Of a stretch of DNA of 64,000 nt, positions 1 through 7,863 are shown one piece after another. Location of the stretch: contig NZ_SDAK01000001.1 of NCBI RefSeq assembly GCF_004210295.1, forward strand, positions 1 to 64,000, read 5' to 3'. The notes below the pieces were generated by a model. That model was not told the origin of the DNA. It searched no databases and worked only from the letters and a program-made list of their open reading frames with translations. Both the position numbers and the translations under genes were made by a program. This stretch comes from Lactococcus sp. S-13 (GTDB lineage Bacteria > Bacillota > Bacilli > Lactobacillales > Streptococcaceae). Each line of letters opens with the position of its first letter. The stretch's first letter is position 1.

Positions 1-2
1 TC

Positions 3-35
3 TTTGCTGAAGATTGGCAAATTGTAGAAAAATAA
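3..35 (+). CDS. 3' end of an upstream phage late gene (partial)
   Basis: Only the last ten codons lie in the window (FAEDWQIVEK, then TAA). In siphophage gene order a portal or minor capsid protein normally lies just upstream of the scaffold, so that is the likely identity. The fragment is too short to show any motif. The reading frame was chosen because it is the only one that runs to a stop immediately before a terminator-like sequence. Confidence 0.4.
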   Translation, partial: FAEDWQIVEK

Positions 36-40
36 TTTTT

Positions 41-67
41 AAACCCTTGGGATTCCGCGGGTTTTTT
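41..67 (+). terminator. possible weak terminator upstream of the scaffold gene
   Basis: AAACCC pairs with GGGTTT across a 12-base loop and leads straight into a run of six T. The stem is short, so it could be only a partial terminator or a processing site between the portal-side and capsid-side genes. Confidence 0.4.
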
Positions 68-180
68 CTTATGCCCTGAATATGGCTTAAAACTGTTCAA
101 ATTCGACTAGACACGTCGTAAAAAGTGCAAGCACTACAAGATGCCACCTTGTAAAAAGCGTAGGTGTGAGGAGGAAGAAA

Positions 181-790
181 ATGACATTTGAAGAGTATCT
201 GAAATCTCTGGGACTAGAGGATGAGCAAGTGACGTCCATTACTGCAGGAATGGCTGAAAATAAGTTCTACCTAGCAAGCGAAGAGAACTTGGAGAAACGT
301 TATCAAAAGGCTGTTGGACAGCTCAACGAAGTCAAAGGACAGCTTAAAGAACGTGATGAGCGCATCACAGAACTTGAAGCATCTGCTGAAGAGATTCAAA
401 AAAACTTTAGAGTCTAATCAATCTGAATTAGAAAAACTTGAAGAACTTCAAAGTCAAGTTGAAACACTGACAAGCGAAAATAGCTCAATCAAGCGCACTA
501 CTAAGCTTGAAAAAATGCTGACTAAAGCTGGTGTTAATGACATTGACTATATTCTCAACTATAAAATGCGGGGTGGAGAAGATTTAGAAGTTGGAGAAGA
601 TGGAGAGTTTACCAATTTCGATGATACGCTCAATGAGTTGAAAGAAAGCTATCCTAAATACTTCAAACCTGAAGAGCCTGTAGTTGAAGAAAAACAGAAC
701 GATTGGACACCTTTAGGGAATGCTCCTAAAGATGGAAAAGAAATTACCATTGATCCATTTGAGGAAAAAATGGCCAAATACACCAAATAG
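181..790 (+). pseudogene. phage capsid scaffold protein, split by a frame change in an A7 run
   Basis: The frame opening at ATG 181 (GAGGAGG ribosome site just upstream) gives MTFEEYLKSLGL and a coiled coil, then stops at 415-417. The +1 frame continues the same heptad pattern (KKTLESNQSELEKLEEL onward) to 790 and has no good start of its own. The two halves join at a run of seven A at 398-404, so a one-base insertion or polymerase slippage there explains the break. Length (about 200 aa if joined), predicted coiled coil and position before the capsid gene fit a scaffold. The joined protein ends in DPFEEKMAKYTK, a motif repeated at the end of the next gene. A sequencing error in the homopolymer is also possible. 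Confidence 0.65.
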
Positions 791-802
791 GAGGAATTAA
801 CT

Positions 803-1048
803 TTGGATGACAAAGAAAAACAACCCGTGACGGTTGCTGAATTGAAAGACGCTGGGATTGACAAGCTTCTTTCTGACGTTACTGATGCAATTAACAACGA
901 AGATGATGCAAATGTAGTTAAAGCTTTACAAGACCTCACAGACGGACTTAAAAAGCTTGAACCACAAAATGATGAAGCAGCAGATGATAAAGGGAAACCT
1001 GACCCATTCGCTGATAAAGTCGCAAAATATGCACCACCAGCAAAATAA
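803..1048 (+). CDS. small acidic phage protein sharing the scaffold C-terminal motif
   Basis: This is an 81-residue acidic protein. The TTG start at 803 is chosen because GGAGG lies 8 bases upstream and no ATG is available. It ends in DPFADKVAKYAPPAK, very close to the DPFEEKMAKYTK end of the preceding scaffold. The rest is a helical, Asp/Glu-rich sequence with no recognised domain. It lies between scaffold and major capsid genes in the late operon, so a capsid assembly role is likely: an accessory scaffold, or a decoration protein that binds the capsid through the shared tail. Its exact job is not known to me. Confidence 0.7.
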   Translation: MDDKEKQPVTVAELKDAGIDKLLSDVTDAINNEDDANVVKALQDLTDGLKKLEPQNDEAADDKGKPDPFADKVAKYAPPAK

Positions 1049-1063
1049 GGAAGGTAAAAAAAT

Positions 1064-1963
1064 ATGACAACTAATAACAACCAACAAGATGCTCAACGCT
1101 TTGAACCTCAGTATAAAGGAATTCTAAAAGCGGTATTTAATGCTAAAGCAGCTTTCTCAGGCGCTTTTGCACCAATTCAAGCAATGGACGGGATTACTTC
1201 GACAACCAAGGCTTTTTCTGTAAAAACAAATGCAACGCCTGTTGTAATTGGCACTTACAGTAAAGATGCTAATGTCGGATTTGGAACCGGCACAGGGAAT
1301 TCTTCACGTTTTGGCAATCGTACTGAAGTGATTTATGCTGATACAGACGTTGATTTCAGCTATGAAATGGCGATTCACGAAGGCATTGATATCTCTACTG
1401 TGAATAAAGGGCTTAATGATGCAGTCGCTGACCGCTTAGAAGCCCAATCAGTGGCGCAAGTTCGTTACATGAACCAAAAGAACGGCAAATTCTTATCTGA
1501 CAATGCAAGCGAAACTCTTGCAATGGTAAAAGGTGATAAAACTGATTACACACAAGATAATATCAACACTTTGTTCAATGAAGCTTCTAAAAAATTTGCT
1601 AATAATGAAATTGATGCAGATAAAACAGCTTATCTTGCACCGGATTTATACAATGCTGTTGTTGATTTGACTAATGCAACCTCACTAAAAGGTGCAACTG
1701 TCAGTCTTGATAACAACACTGTTCCAAAATACAAAGGGTTCAAACTTGAAGAAACTCCTGATAAATACTTTGTTTCTGGCGAAGTCGCATACTTCACCGC
1801 TGACCAAGTGGCTATTCCTTTTGTTGGGATTGCAACAGCTCGTACAATTGATTCCGAAGACTTCGATGGTAAAGCTTTGCAAGGCCACGCTAAAGGTGGC
1901 CAATTCATGCTTGATGACAATAAAAAAGCTGTGCTTAAAGCAACTGCTCCTGCCAAACCCTAA
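1064..1963 (+). CDS. major capsid protein (zero-frame form)
   Basis: A 299-residue protein starting MTTNNNQQDAQRF behind a GGAAGG ribosome site. Size, position directly after scaffold genes, and a long N-terminal helical stretch followed by mixed beta sequence (VKTNATPVVIGTYSKDANVGFGTG) fit a phage major capsid subunit of the HK97-like fold. The zero frame ends AAA CCC TAA at 1961-1963. The +1 frame stays open for 118 more codons that encode an Ig/FnIII-like domain, and a 7-bp hairpin starts 6 nt after the slip site. A minor 417-residue extended form is therefore expected by +1 frameshifting. Confidence 0.85.
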   Translation: MTTNNNQQDAQRFEPQYKGILKAVFNAKAAFSGAFAPIQAMDGITSTTKAFSVKTNATPVVIGTYSKDANVGFGTGTGNSSRFGNRTEVIYADTDVDFSYEMAIHEGIDISTVNKGLNDAVADRLEAQSVAQVRYMNQKNGKFLSDNASETLAMVKGDKTDYTQDNINTLFNEASKKFANNEIDADKTAYLAPDLYNAVVDLTNATSLKGATVSLDNNTVPKYKGFKLEETPDKYFVSGEVAYFTADQVAIPFVGIATARTIDSEDFDGKALQGHAKGGQFMLDDNKKAVLKATAPAKP

Positions 1964-2318
1964 TCGCCCCCTTGTACCGCAAGGGGTAACGGGTAACGAA
2001 GATGGCACAGGAGCAGTTGATTTAGCTTGGGATGCTGATTCTACCGGTAAGACAAAGGCGTATGTCGTCCATGCATCACCAGCTAATGAATCTGATCCGC
2101 ATAAAGCCATTTTCATGTACTACACAGAAAACCCAAGTTATCGCTTCACGCCATCTAATTTACAACCTCATCAACCAGGCGATGTTCTTCGCTATTGGGT
2201 TCAAGCGTTCGATGAAGTTGGTGTAGGTGCTGATGAAACTGAAAAAGCTGAATATTTGAATGTCAACGCTTACGGTTCTGAATGGTCTAGCGTTGTAGAG
2301 ATGACAATGAAAAAATAG
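1962..2318 (+). CDS. Ig/FnIII-like C-terminal extension of the major capsid protein, read by +1 frameshift
   Basis: Reading continues as NRPLVPQGVTG when the ribosome slips from CCC to CCT at 1958-1961, and stays open to 2318. The 118 residues hold a beta-sandwich-like domain (GAVDLAWDADSTGKTKAYVV, DPHKAIFMYY, GDVLRYWVQAFDEVG, SEWSSVVEMTM). There is no ribosome site or start near its beginning, so it cannot be a normal separate gene. Such domains on phage virions are thought to bind cell-surface sugars. A homologous domain follows the major tail protein. The frameshift itself is inferred. Confidence 0.75.
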   Translation, partial: NRPLVPQGVTGNEDGTGAVDLAWDADSTGKTKAYVVHASPANESDPHKAIFMYYTENPSYRFTPSNLQPHQPGDVLRYWVQAFDEVGVGADETEKAEYLNVNAYGSEWSSVVEMTMKK

Positions 2319-2332
2319 AGAGGTGTTAGATT

Positions 2333-2899
2333 ATGATCATTACATTAGATGACGCCCAGTTAATAAATCCGTCTATTGACCAATCGGCATTAGATGGATT
2401 AGAACAATCAATTCGAGCATTGACTCATAATAAGTTTCAAAATCTCAACATCCGCTTCTATCAATTCAAAGTCACGAACGAGGATACGCTAGAATTTAAC
2501 GAAGCACTAGCTTATCTTCGTCCTAATGACACGATTGAAATTAGTAATACTTGGAGTCAGACGGGCTCAGGATTGAATCAGGATATAGGGGTCAATGATG
2601 GCTTGTGTGTGATTGAAGAAATCAACGATAAAACGATTAAACTCAAAGATGCAACGCTGTTTAACGGCAGCTTCCAAAGTGCTTTCATCACTAAGATATC
2701 CTATCCGCCTGACGTTGTTGAGGGGGTCAAAAAACTGCTCCAATATGATGTATCTATGGGAGATAAGCTTGGCATTAAGTCCGAAAGCATTTCTCGGATG
2801 AGCGTAACTTATTACGATGTTAATTCGAATGAATCAATCAATGGCTATCCTGCCAGCTTATTTGGATTTATTAAAAAATACAAGAAAATGAGGTGGTGA
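2333..2899 (+). CDS. head-tail connector (gp6-like) protein
   Basis: A 188-residue protein (MIITLDDAQLINPSIDQSAL) behind GAGAGG, the first gene after the capsid. The N-terminal half looks like a connector adaptor. The C-terminal half (SYPPDVVEGVKKLLQYDV, then SRMSVTYYDVNSNESINGYPASLFGFIKKYKKMRW) has the helical segment and end seen in siphophage DNA-packaging or connector proteins. It would sit between portal and head-completion protein. The call rests mainly on gene order plus these features. The next gene begins two bases after its stop. Confidence 0.65.
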   Translation: MIITLDDAQLINPSIDQSALDGLEQSIRALTHNKFQNLNIRFYQFKVTNEDTLEFNEALAYLRPNDTIEISNTWSQTGSGLNQDIGVNDGLCVIEEINDKTIKLKDATLFNGSFQSAFITKISYPPDVVEGVKKLLQYDVSMGDKLGIKSESISRMSVTYYDVNSNESINGYPASLFGFIKKYKKMRW

Positions 2900-2900
2900 A

Positions 2901-3239
2901 ATGTACCCAACTCAGAATCTTGTGATTAGAAAAAAGGAACGGACCCCTGATGGACTCGGGGGTTTTAATGTTGATTTTGTAGATTTCATAACTCTCAAAG
3001 GTTATATTGATTTGGCATCGGGTACAGACCAAGCAGTCAATCAAAATGCAATCGTTGAAGAATCGACGCATTACGCCATTATTCCTAAATATGTGAGCGG
3101 AATAAAAAAAGATATGGAATTGGTAGATGAACAAGGGAAAATATACGCGATTACTTACGTTGATGATCCGATGGGTATTCATCACCACCTTGAACTTTAT
3201 CTAACTTTCAAAAAGGAGGAAGATAATGGCCAAAAATGA
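2901..3239 (+). CDS. head closure protein (SPP1 gp16-like)
   Basis: A 112-residue beta-rich protein starting MYPTQNLVIRKKERTPDGLGGFNVDF. An N-terminal RKKE plus DGLGG followed by short strands is typical of phage head-tail joining or closure proteins. It is the second connector gene in the standard siphophage order, overlaps the next gene by 14 bases and follows the connector by one base. It would plug the connector after DNA packaging. No catalytic motif is expected or seen. Confidence 0.65.
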   Translation: MYPTQNLVIRKKERTPDGLGGFNVDFVDFITLKGYIDLASGTDQAVNQNAIVEESTHYAIIPKYVSGIKKDMELVDEQGKIYAITYVDDPMGIHHHLELYLTFKKEEDNGQK

Positions 3240-3651
3240 GTTTAAAATTGAAACGAATGCGGCCGCTATCAATAAGGCGATCTTGCAAGCGGCTGAACGA
3301 GCACTTGAATCCGCTAGCCTTCATATGGTAGGAGAAGTTAAAGATAGAGCCCCTGTTGATTCAGGAGAGTTAAGGCGAAGCATTACTCGCAAAGTTGGGG
3401 CTACTGGGAGTAGAATGACGGCTAAAGTCGGAAGCGGACTTCAGTATGCGATTTATCAAGAATTTGGAACGGGTGAATTTGCGGAAAATGGCGCAGGACG
3501 AAAGGGCGGCTGGGTCTATGAAGGTCCAGACGGTAAAACGCATTTTACAAGAGGAACAAAACCTAAGAAATTCTTGCGCAGCGCTTTTCGAGAGAATAAG
3601 AAAAACATCAAATCAATTATCAATGCAGAAATGGGGAAATTAAATGGATAA
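3226..3651 (+). CDS. HK97 gp10-like neck protein
   Basis: A 141-residue protein with the family signature AKDRAPVDSGELRRSI-type segment (here VKDRAPVDSGELRRSITRKVG) near residues 38-60, then a YAIYQEFGTG stretch and a C-terminal KKFLRSAFRENK. These are hallmark elements of the HK97 gp10 family, which joins head and tail. It starts inside the closure gene and ends 8 bases into the tail terminator gene, as expected for a tightly packed late operon. Confidence 0.85.
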   Translation: MAKNEFKIETNAAAINKAILQAAERALESASLHMVGEVKDRAPVDSGELRRSITRKVGATGSRMTAKVGSGLQYAIYQEFGTGEFAENGAGRKGGWVYEGPDGKTHFTRGTKPKKFLRSAFRENKKNIKSIINAEMGKLNG

Positions 3652-4015
3652 ACTCATAAATTATCTCACGCTTATCTTGCAGGGAATCCATTCCGAAACT
3701 TATTATGATAGGAATAACAGCGAAAAAGTCACTTATCCTTACTGCACTTTTGATGTTGATACTAGCTTTGAGGAAGATAGAAATCAAGAGACGGTTTCGA
3801 TTGACTTAGATATTTTTGACTTAAACCCAAGTTATAAAAATATCTTTGATATTGAAACAAAAATTAAACAAGAACTTGCTTACAAGCGTGGCCTTAATGA
3901 ATATTTTGGTGCAACTTGGAGATATGTTCGAGCAAATAACATTCCAACGGGTCAAAATGGACTGCTTAGACGGTCTTTGCAGTTGGAAATTACAATAGAT
4001 TGGAGAACATTGTAA
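3644..4015 (+). CDS. tail terminator (tail completion) protein
   Basis: A 123-residue protein (MDKLINYLTLILQGIHSETYYDRNNSEKVTYPYCTFDV) in the fixed slot between the gp10-like neck protein and the major tail protein. The TYPYC and DIFDLNPSYKNIFDIETKIKQEL elements resemble tail-terminator proteins that cap the tail tube and set its joining end. The stop overlaps the ATG of the major tail gene (TAATG), a translational coupling arrangement. Confidence 0.7.
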   Translation: MDKLINYLTLILQGIHSETYYDRNNSEKVTYPYCTFDVDTSFEEDRNQETVSIDLDIFDLNPSYKNIFDIETKIKQELAYKRGLNEYFGATWRYVRANNIPTGQNGLLRRSLQLEITIDWRTL

Positions 4016-4611
4016 TGGCATTACCAAAAGTGGGATTTACTCCCGATAGTCCACAGAATTTCATTGTGGATGCAGGAGTGATTGTCCGAGATTTTAAATT
4101 TGATAAAACAAAAGGTTTTTCAGGCACACCTATCGGTGCGACTTCTGGAGGAACTAAGGTAGAAATTGACATCAAGAAACGTTTAATGGACGTCGATGGT
4201 GCCTATATTACGCCAGTAAAAGGATTGGAAGTAACAGAAAGCTTTACGGCTAAAATGTCCTCAAAACTCAAAGAGTTTAGCCCGGAGACGATTGCTTTAA
4301 TCTCTGGCGGGACAGCTCGTGCCGCAACAGAAGACGAAGCACCAGATGGCTATCAAATCATTGAATTTGAACGCCAGGTAAAAGATGGTGATTACATCGA
4401 TAACGTTGCGATTTATGGCTTCCAGCGGGGAACAGGAAAAGAGATCATTGTTGTGCTCGATAATTGCCTTGTGACAAGTACATTTGGGCTTGACACAAAA
4501 GACAAGGATGAAGCGACAAGTGACCTTGAGTTTACGGCTCATGCCACGCCAGATCAAATGCTGGCAGGAGAAATGCCTTGCCGAATTTTCTACCCTTCTA
4601 CCACACCCTAA
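4015..4611 (+). CDS. major tail tube protein (zero-frame form)
   Basis: A 198-residue protein starting MALPKVGFTPDSPQNFIVDAG. The beta-rich sequence with GATSGGTKVEI and a long central insert matches phage major tail proteins of this size, and the gene sits just before the chaperone pair and tape measure. ATG 4015 is used because it overlaps the preceding stop. The zero frame ends ACA CCC TAA at 4609-4611. The +1 frame then stays open for 113 codons behind an 8-bp hairpin, so a 311-residue extended form is expected. In related phages a minority of subunits carries such a domain. Confidence 0.85.
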   Translation: MALPKVGFTPDSPQNFIVDAGVIVRDFKFDKTKGFSGTPIGATSGGTKVEIDIKKRLMDVDGAYITPVKGLEVTESFTAKMSSKLKEFSPETIALISGGTARAATEDEAPDGYQIIEFERQVKDGDYIDNVAIYGFQRGTGKEIIVVLDNCLVTSTFGLDTKDKDEATSDLEFTAHATPDQMLAGEMPCRIFYPSTTP

Positions 4612-4951
4612 GGCTCCCCAGTTGGTAACTGGGGTTTTAAATGCGGATGGTTCAGTAAAAGTGGATTGGGAGCAAGTAGAGGGAGCAGAAGCTTATTTAA
4701 CGCATTATGCCGACGCTAATGAATTAGACCCGCATAAAGCGGTATATATGGGGTATTCAGAAACAAACTCATGGACTTTGGACGCCAAGGATGTTCCGAC
4801 GCTATCTGTGGGGGATAAAATTCTAATCTATGTCCAAGCGTACAAACAAAAAGGCATTGGCGCAAGCGATGTAGACAAAGCCCGCTATTTGCACGATGGG
4901 CCTTTTACGGGTTCGTCTTGGAGTGATCCGGTAGTATTGACAAAAGCTTAA
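4610..4951 (+). CDS. Ig/FnIII-like C-terminal extension of the major tail protein, read by +1 frameshift
   Basis: Slipping from CCC to CCT at 4606-4609 continues reading as KAPQLVTGVLNADGSVKVDW and ends at 4951. The 113 residues form a fibronectin-like domain with DPHKAVYMGYSE, GDKILIYVQAYKQKGIGA and GSSWSDPVVL, clearly homologous to the extension on the capsid gene. No start or ribosome site precedes it. It would project from the tail tube and may bind host carbohydrate. The slip is inferred from frame, slippery codon and hairpin. Confidence 0.75.
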   Translation, partial: KAPQLVTGVLNADGSVKVDWEQVEGAEAYLTHYADANELDPHKAVYMGYSETNSWTLDAKDVPTLSVGDKILIYVQAYKQKGIGASDVDKARYLHDGPFTGSSWSDPVVLTKA

Positions 4952-4980
4952 AAGCTTACTTTGAAAGGAAAATAAAATAA

Positions 4981-5334
4981 ATGACTTTAGAATTACGAGA
5001 ACTTAACGGCGGCGATTTGGAGCAATTGCTCACGATTTTTGCGAAACTTGACATCATCGATGAACTGACGGCTATTTTTGAACATCCAGAAAATCTCTCG
5101 CTTGAGGGTGCAGATGTTGAAAAAACTGGAATTAGTGTTTTTGCGAAATTGGCTAAAAAAGCTATCACGAACATCAAACCAATCAAAAAAGAGCTGGATG
5201 AACTCCTTGCTTCTTTGTCGGGTCTGACTGTTGAAGAAATCAACAAGGTTCGTTTGCTGGATTATTTGAACGGAGTCAAAGCTATTTTTGAGGATGGGCA
5301 GATTACTGATTTTTTCGGCTCTATGCGTTCTTAG
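4981..5334 (+). CDS. tail assembly chaperone gpG-like
   Basis: A 117-residue protein (MTLELRELNGGDLEQLLTIFAKLDIIDELTAIF) behind GAAAGGAAAA, located between major tail and tape measure genes. Its acidic helical character and position are those of lambda gpG-type chaperones, which coat the tape measure protein during tail assembly. Near its end lies T TTT TTC (5310-5316), where -1 slippage yields the longer gpGT form. Confidence 0.8.
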   Translation: MTLELRELNGGDLEQLLTIFAKLDIIDELTAIFEHPENLSLEGADVEKTGISVFAKLAKKAITNIKPIKKELDELLASLSGLTVEEINKVRLLDYLNGVKAIFEDGQITDFFGSMRS

Positions 5335-5666
5335 AACATAACCCAGACGGGTATTACAAATTTAAAGATTTATTTTTCAGAAGATATAGCAATCCACAAG
5401 CCTTACTTATGAGTTTTTCTTTGAGTAAAGCAGTGGATTTTTATTTTTACGTCCAATCTGAAGAACAAGAAGAACGGATTTACCAACAATACCTTCACAC
5501 CGACATGACAGTTAGCTTTGTGGAATTCAAAAAAGCGCTTGGCTATAAGCCTTTGAGACAAAGCAAGCAAGAGAAAAAAGAAGCAGTCACTCAAGAGGAG
5601 GAAATCAAACGCCTGAAAAGAGCGAGTCAATTTATCAATTTTAATGGGGAAGGAGGAAAAGAATGA
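5316..5666 (+). CDS. tail assembly chaperone gpT portion (reached by -1 frameshift from gpG)
   Basis: After -1 slippage at T TTT TTC the ribosome reads RLYAFLEHNPDGYYKFKDLF and stays open to 5666, giving a 228-residue gpGT fusion. The added part is charged and ends EEIKRLKRASQFINFNGEGGKE. There is an internal ATG at 5409 but no convincing ribosome site for it. The arrangement copies the conserved gpG/gpGT system of long-tailed phages, and the stop overlaps the tape measure start (ATGA). Confidence 0.8.
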   Translation, partial: RLYAFLEHNPDGYYKFKDLFFRRYSNPQALLMSFSLSKAVDFYFYVQSEEQEERIYQQYLHTDMTVSFVEFKKALGYKPLRQSKQEKKEAVTQEEEIKRLKRASQFINFNGEGGKE

Positions 5667-7861
5667 ACGAATTATTCAAAATTCTGGGTACGATCGCAAT
5701 TGACGGAAGTGATGTAGATAACGAACTGAATAAAGCGGTCGGCTCTGCCGAAAGTTCCGGCGGAAAATTTAAGTCCATTTTACAAGGGATTGGAATGGGT
5801 ATCGGGAATATGATTGTTCAAGGTGCTCAAAAAATTGCATCTTTTGCTGGTGAAGCAATGAATGCCAGTGACGCCCTCAATAAATACACTTCCACCATGA
5901 AATTTGCAGGTTTTAAAGATGCAGATATCAACAGGTCACGTAACGTTTTCAAAAAATACGCAGACGACACGGTCTACGATTTAGAAACGATTACAAATAC
6001 TGGAGCGCAGTTAGCAGCAAATGGGATTAAAAACTTCCAAAGTTTGACCCTTTCGGCTGGTAACTTGAATGCAGTTGCCGGGGGAAATGCGGACACTTTC
6101 AAATCAGTAGCAATGGTAATGACTCAAACAGCGGGAGCTGGTAAATTAACCACTGAAAACTGGAATCAAATGGCGGATGCAATTCCCGGAGCTTCTGGAA
6201 TGCTCCAGAAAGCCATGAAAGACAATGGGGCTTACACGGGTAATTTCCGCGATGCTATGGCTGCCGGACAAATTACCGCTGACGAATTTAACCAAGCTAT
6301 TGAGGAATTGGGAAATAAACCAGTGGCGGTTGAAGCGGCTAAAAGCACCAAGACCTTCGAGGGCGCTATCGGGAATATGCAGGCCTCAGTTGTTACGGGG
6401 TTAAATAATGTCATTGACGCTCTCGGTAAAGGCGGAATGACCAATGCCATCACTCAATTTGGATCAGGAGTAGAAGGAGCTTTTAACAAGGTTGTCACAT
6501 GGGTCAATCAGGGTAAAAAGCTTATCGGAGAATTTCAAGACCGTTTAAAAGAAAATGGAGCGATCGATTCCTTCAAACAGCTTTTTAGCTCTATTCAAAT
6601 AGCAATTGGTACAGTAAAAGATATTATCGGTCAACTGTGGCAAAGTTTCACTGGTGGAGCTTCGTCTAAGGATATGATGAAGGGCTTAGCAGACGCAGTG
6701 AAAAGTTTTGCTGATAATGCAACTAATGCAGTTAATAGTGTCGGAGGATTTCTAACCCAACTTCAACAAAGCGGACCAGCTATGGATGTATTAAAGGCTG
6801 CTATCGTGGGAATTGTTGCTGTTATTGCAGCATATAAAACTAGTTTAATAATTTCTACTGCTGTTACAAAGGCATCGGCAGCTGCTCAATGGCTTTTAAA
6901 CGCAGCAATGAATGCAAATCCAATTGGGATAATTATTGGTTTAATCACTGCGATAGCAGCTGGTTTAATATACTTTTTTACTCAAACCAAAACAGGGCAA
7001 CAAATCTGGCAAGGGTTCATGAATTGGTTACAATCAGCTTGGACTTCAATCAGTTCATTCTTTTCTGGATTGTGGCAAGGCATCATTGGGTTTTTCCGAA
7101 ATGCTGGTAATACCGCTCAAAACATCTGGAATGGTGTTGTATCGTTTTTCCAATCGATACCTGGTAAGATTTCAGGATTCTTCAGTGGTATTGGTTCGGC
7201 TATAGGCGGTTTCTTTACAAGTGCTGGTAACAATATTAGAAATATTTTTAATGCTGTAGTAAGCTTTGTTGGTTCCATTCCAGGTAGAATTACAGGTTTC
7301 TTTAGTAGTGTTGGTTCAACTATTGGGGGATATTTCAATAATGTGAGCAACAATATAAGAAATGCCTTTAACAATGCAGTATCTTTTGTTTCAGGTATTC
7401 CGAGTAAAATAGCAGGTTTTTTCAGTGGAATTGGTGATAGAATTGCAGATTTCTTTAGAGGAATTCCAGATGCTATCGGTGCTATATTTAGTGGCATAAA
7501 GGTGCCAACACTTCATATTAGCGGTAGTCTTAATCCAATTGATTGGGTAAAGAATGGTAAAATGCCTAAAATTGATTTCTATGCAAAAGGTGGAATCATG
7601 GACGGTCCCACTTTATTCGGATTCAATGGAATTAATCCTATGATTGGTGGTGAAGCAGGTCGTGAGGCGATTCTTCCGCTTAATGAGAAAGTTCTTGGGC
7701 AAATTGGGAAGGGTATCAGTGATGCTTCTGGCGGAAGTAGTAATGGATTAATATTCAACCAATACAACTACAGTCCAGAAAATATTGATGCACGTACAGC
7801 GTCGAAATATGCCAAGAGAGACGGCAAGGATATGTTGCGCACATTACGGATAAGGAGTTAA
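5663..7861 (+). CDS. tail tape measure protein
   Basis: A 732-residue protein, the longest phage gene in the window, starting MNELFKILGTIAIDGSDVDN behind AAGGAGG. The N-terminal TMP domain is followed by a hydrophobic stretch around residues 375-440 (VLKAAIVGIVAVIAAYKTSL and GIIIGLITAIAAGLIYFF), which may form pore segments during DNA injection. From about residue 455 to 610 there are about four imperfect repeats of the type W-x-F-x-SIPGKISGFFSGIG. It determines tail length and is chaperoned by gpG/gpGT encoded just upstream. Confidence 0.92.
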   Translation: MNELFKILGTIAIDGSDVDNELNKAVGSAESSGGKFKSILQGIGMGIGNMIVQGAQKIASFAGEAMNASDALNKYTSTMKFAGFKDADINRSRNVFKKYADDTVYDLETITNTGAQLAANGIKNFQSLTLSAGNLNAVAGGNADTFKSVAMVMTQTAGAGKLTTENWNQMADAIPGASGMLQKAMKDNGAYTGNFRDAMAAGQITADEFNQAIEELGNKPVAVEAAKSTKTFEGAIGNMQASVVTGLNNVIDALGKGGMTNAITQFGSGVEGAFNKVVTWVNQGKKLIGEFQDRLKENGAIDSFKQLFSSIQIAIGTVKDIIGQLWQSFTGGASSKDMMKGLADAVKSFADNATNAVNSVGGFLTQLQQSGPAMDVLKAAIVGIVAVIAAYKTSLIISTAVTKASAAAQWLLNAAMNANPIGIIIGLITAIAAGLIYFFTQTKTGQQIWQGFMNWLQSAWTSISSFFSGLWQGIIGFFRNAGNTAQNIWNGVVSFFQSIPGKISGFFSGIGSAIGGFFTSAGNNIRNIFNAVVSFVGSIPGRITGFFSSVGSTIGGYFNNVSNNIRNAFNNAVSFVSGIPSKIAGFFSGIGDRIADFFRGIPDAIGAIFSGIKVPTLHISGSLNPIDWVKNGKMPKIDFYAKGGIMDGPTLFGFNGINPMIGGEAGREAILPLNEKVLGQIGKGISDASGGSSNGLIFNQYNYSPENIDARTASKYAKRDGKDMLRTLRIRS

Positions 7862-7863
7862 TC

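Noticed and set aside
399-405. A AAA AAC as a -1 frameshift site in the scaffold gene
   Set aside because: The downstream coding frame is +1, not -1, so this heptamer cannot join the two halves.
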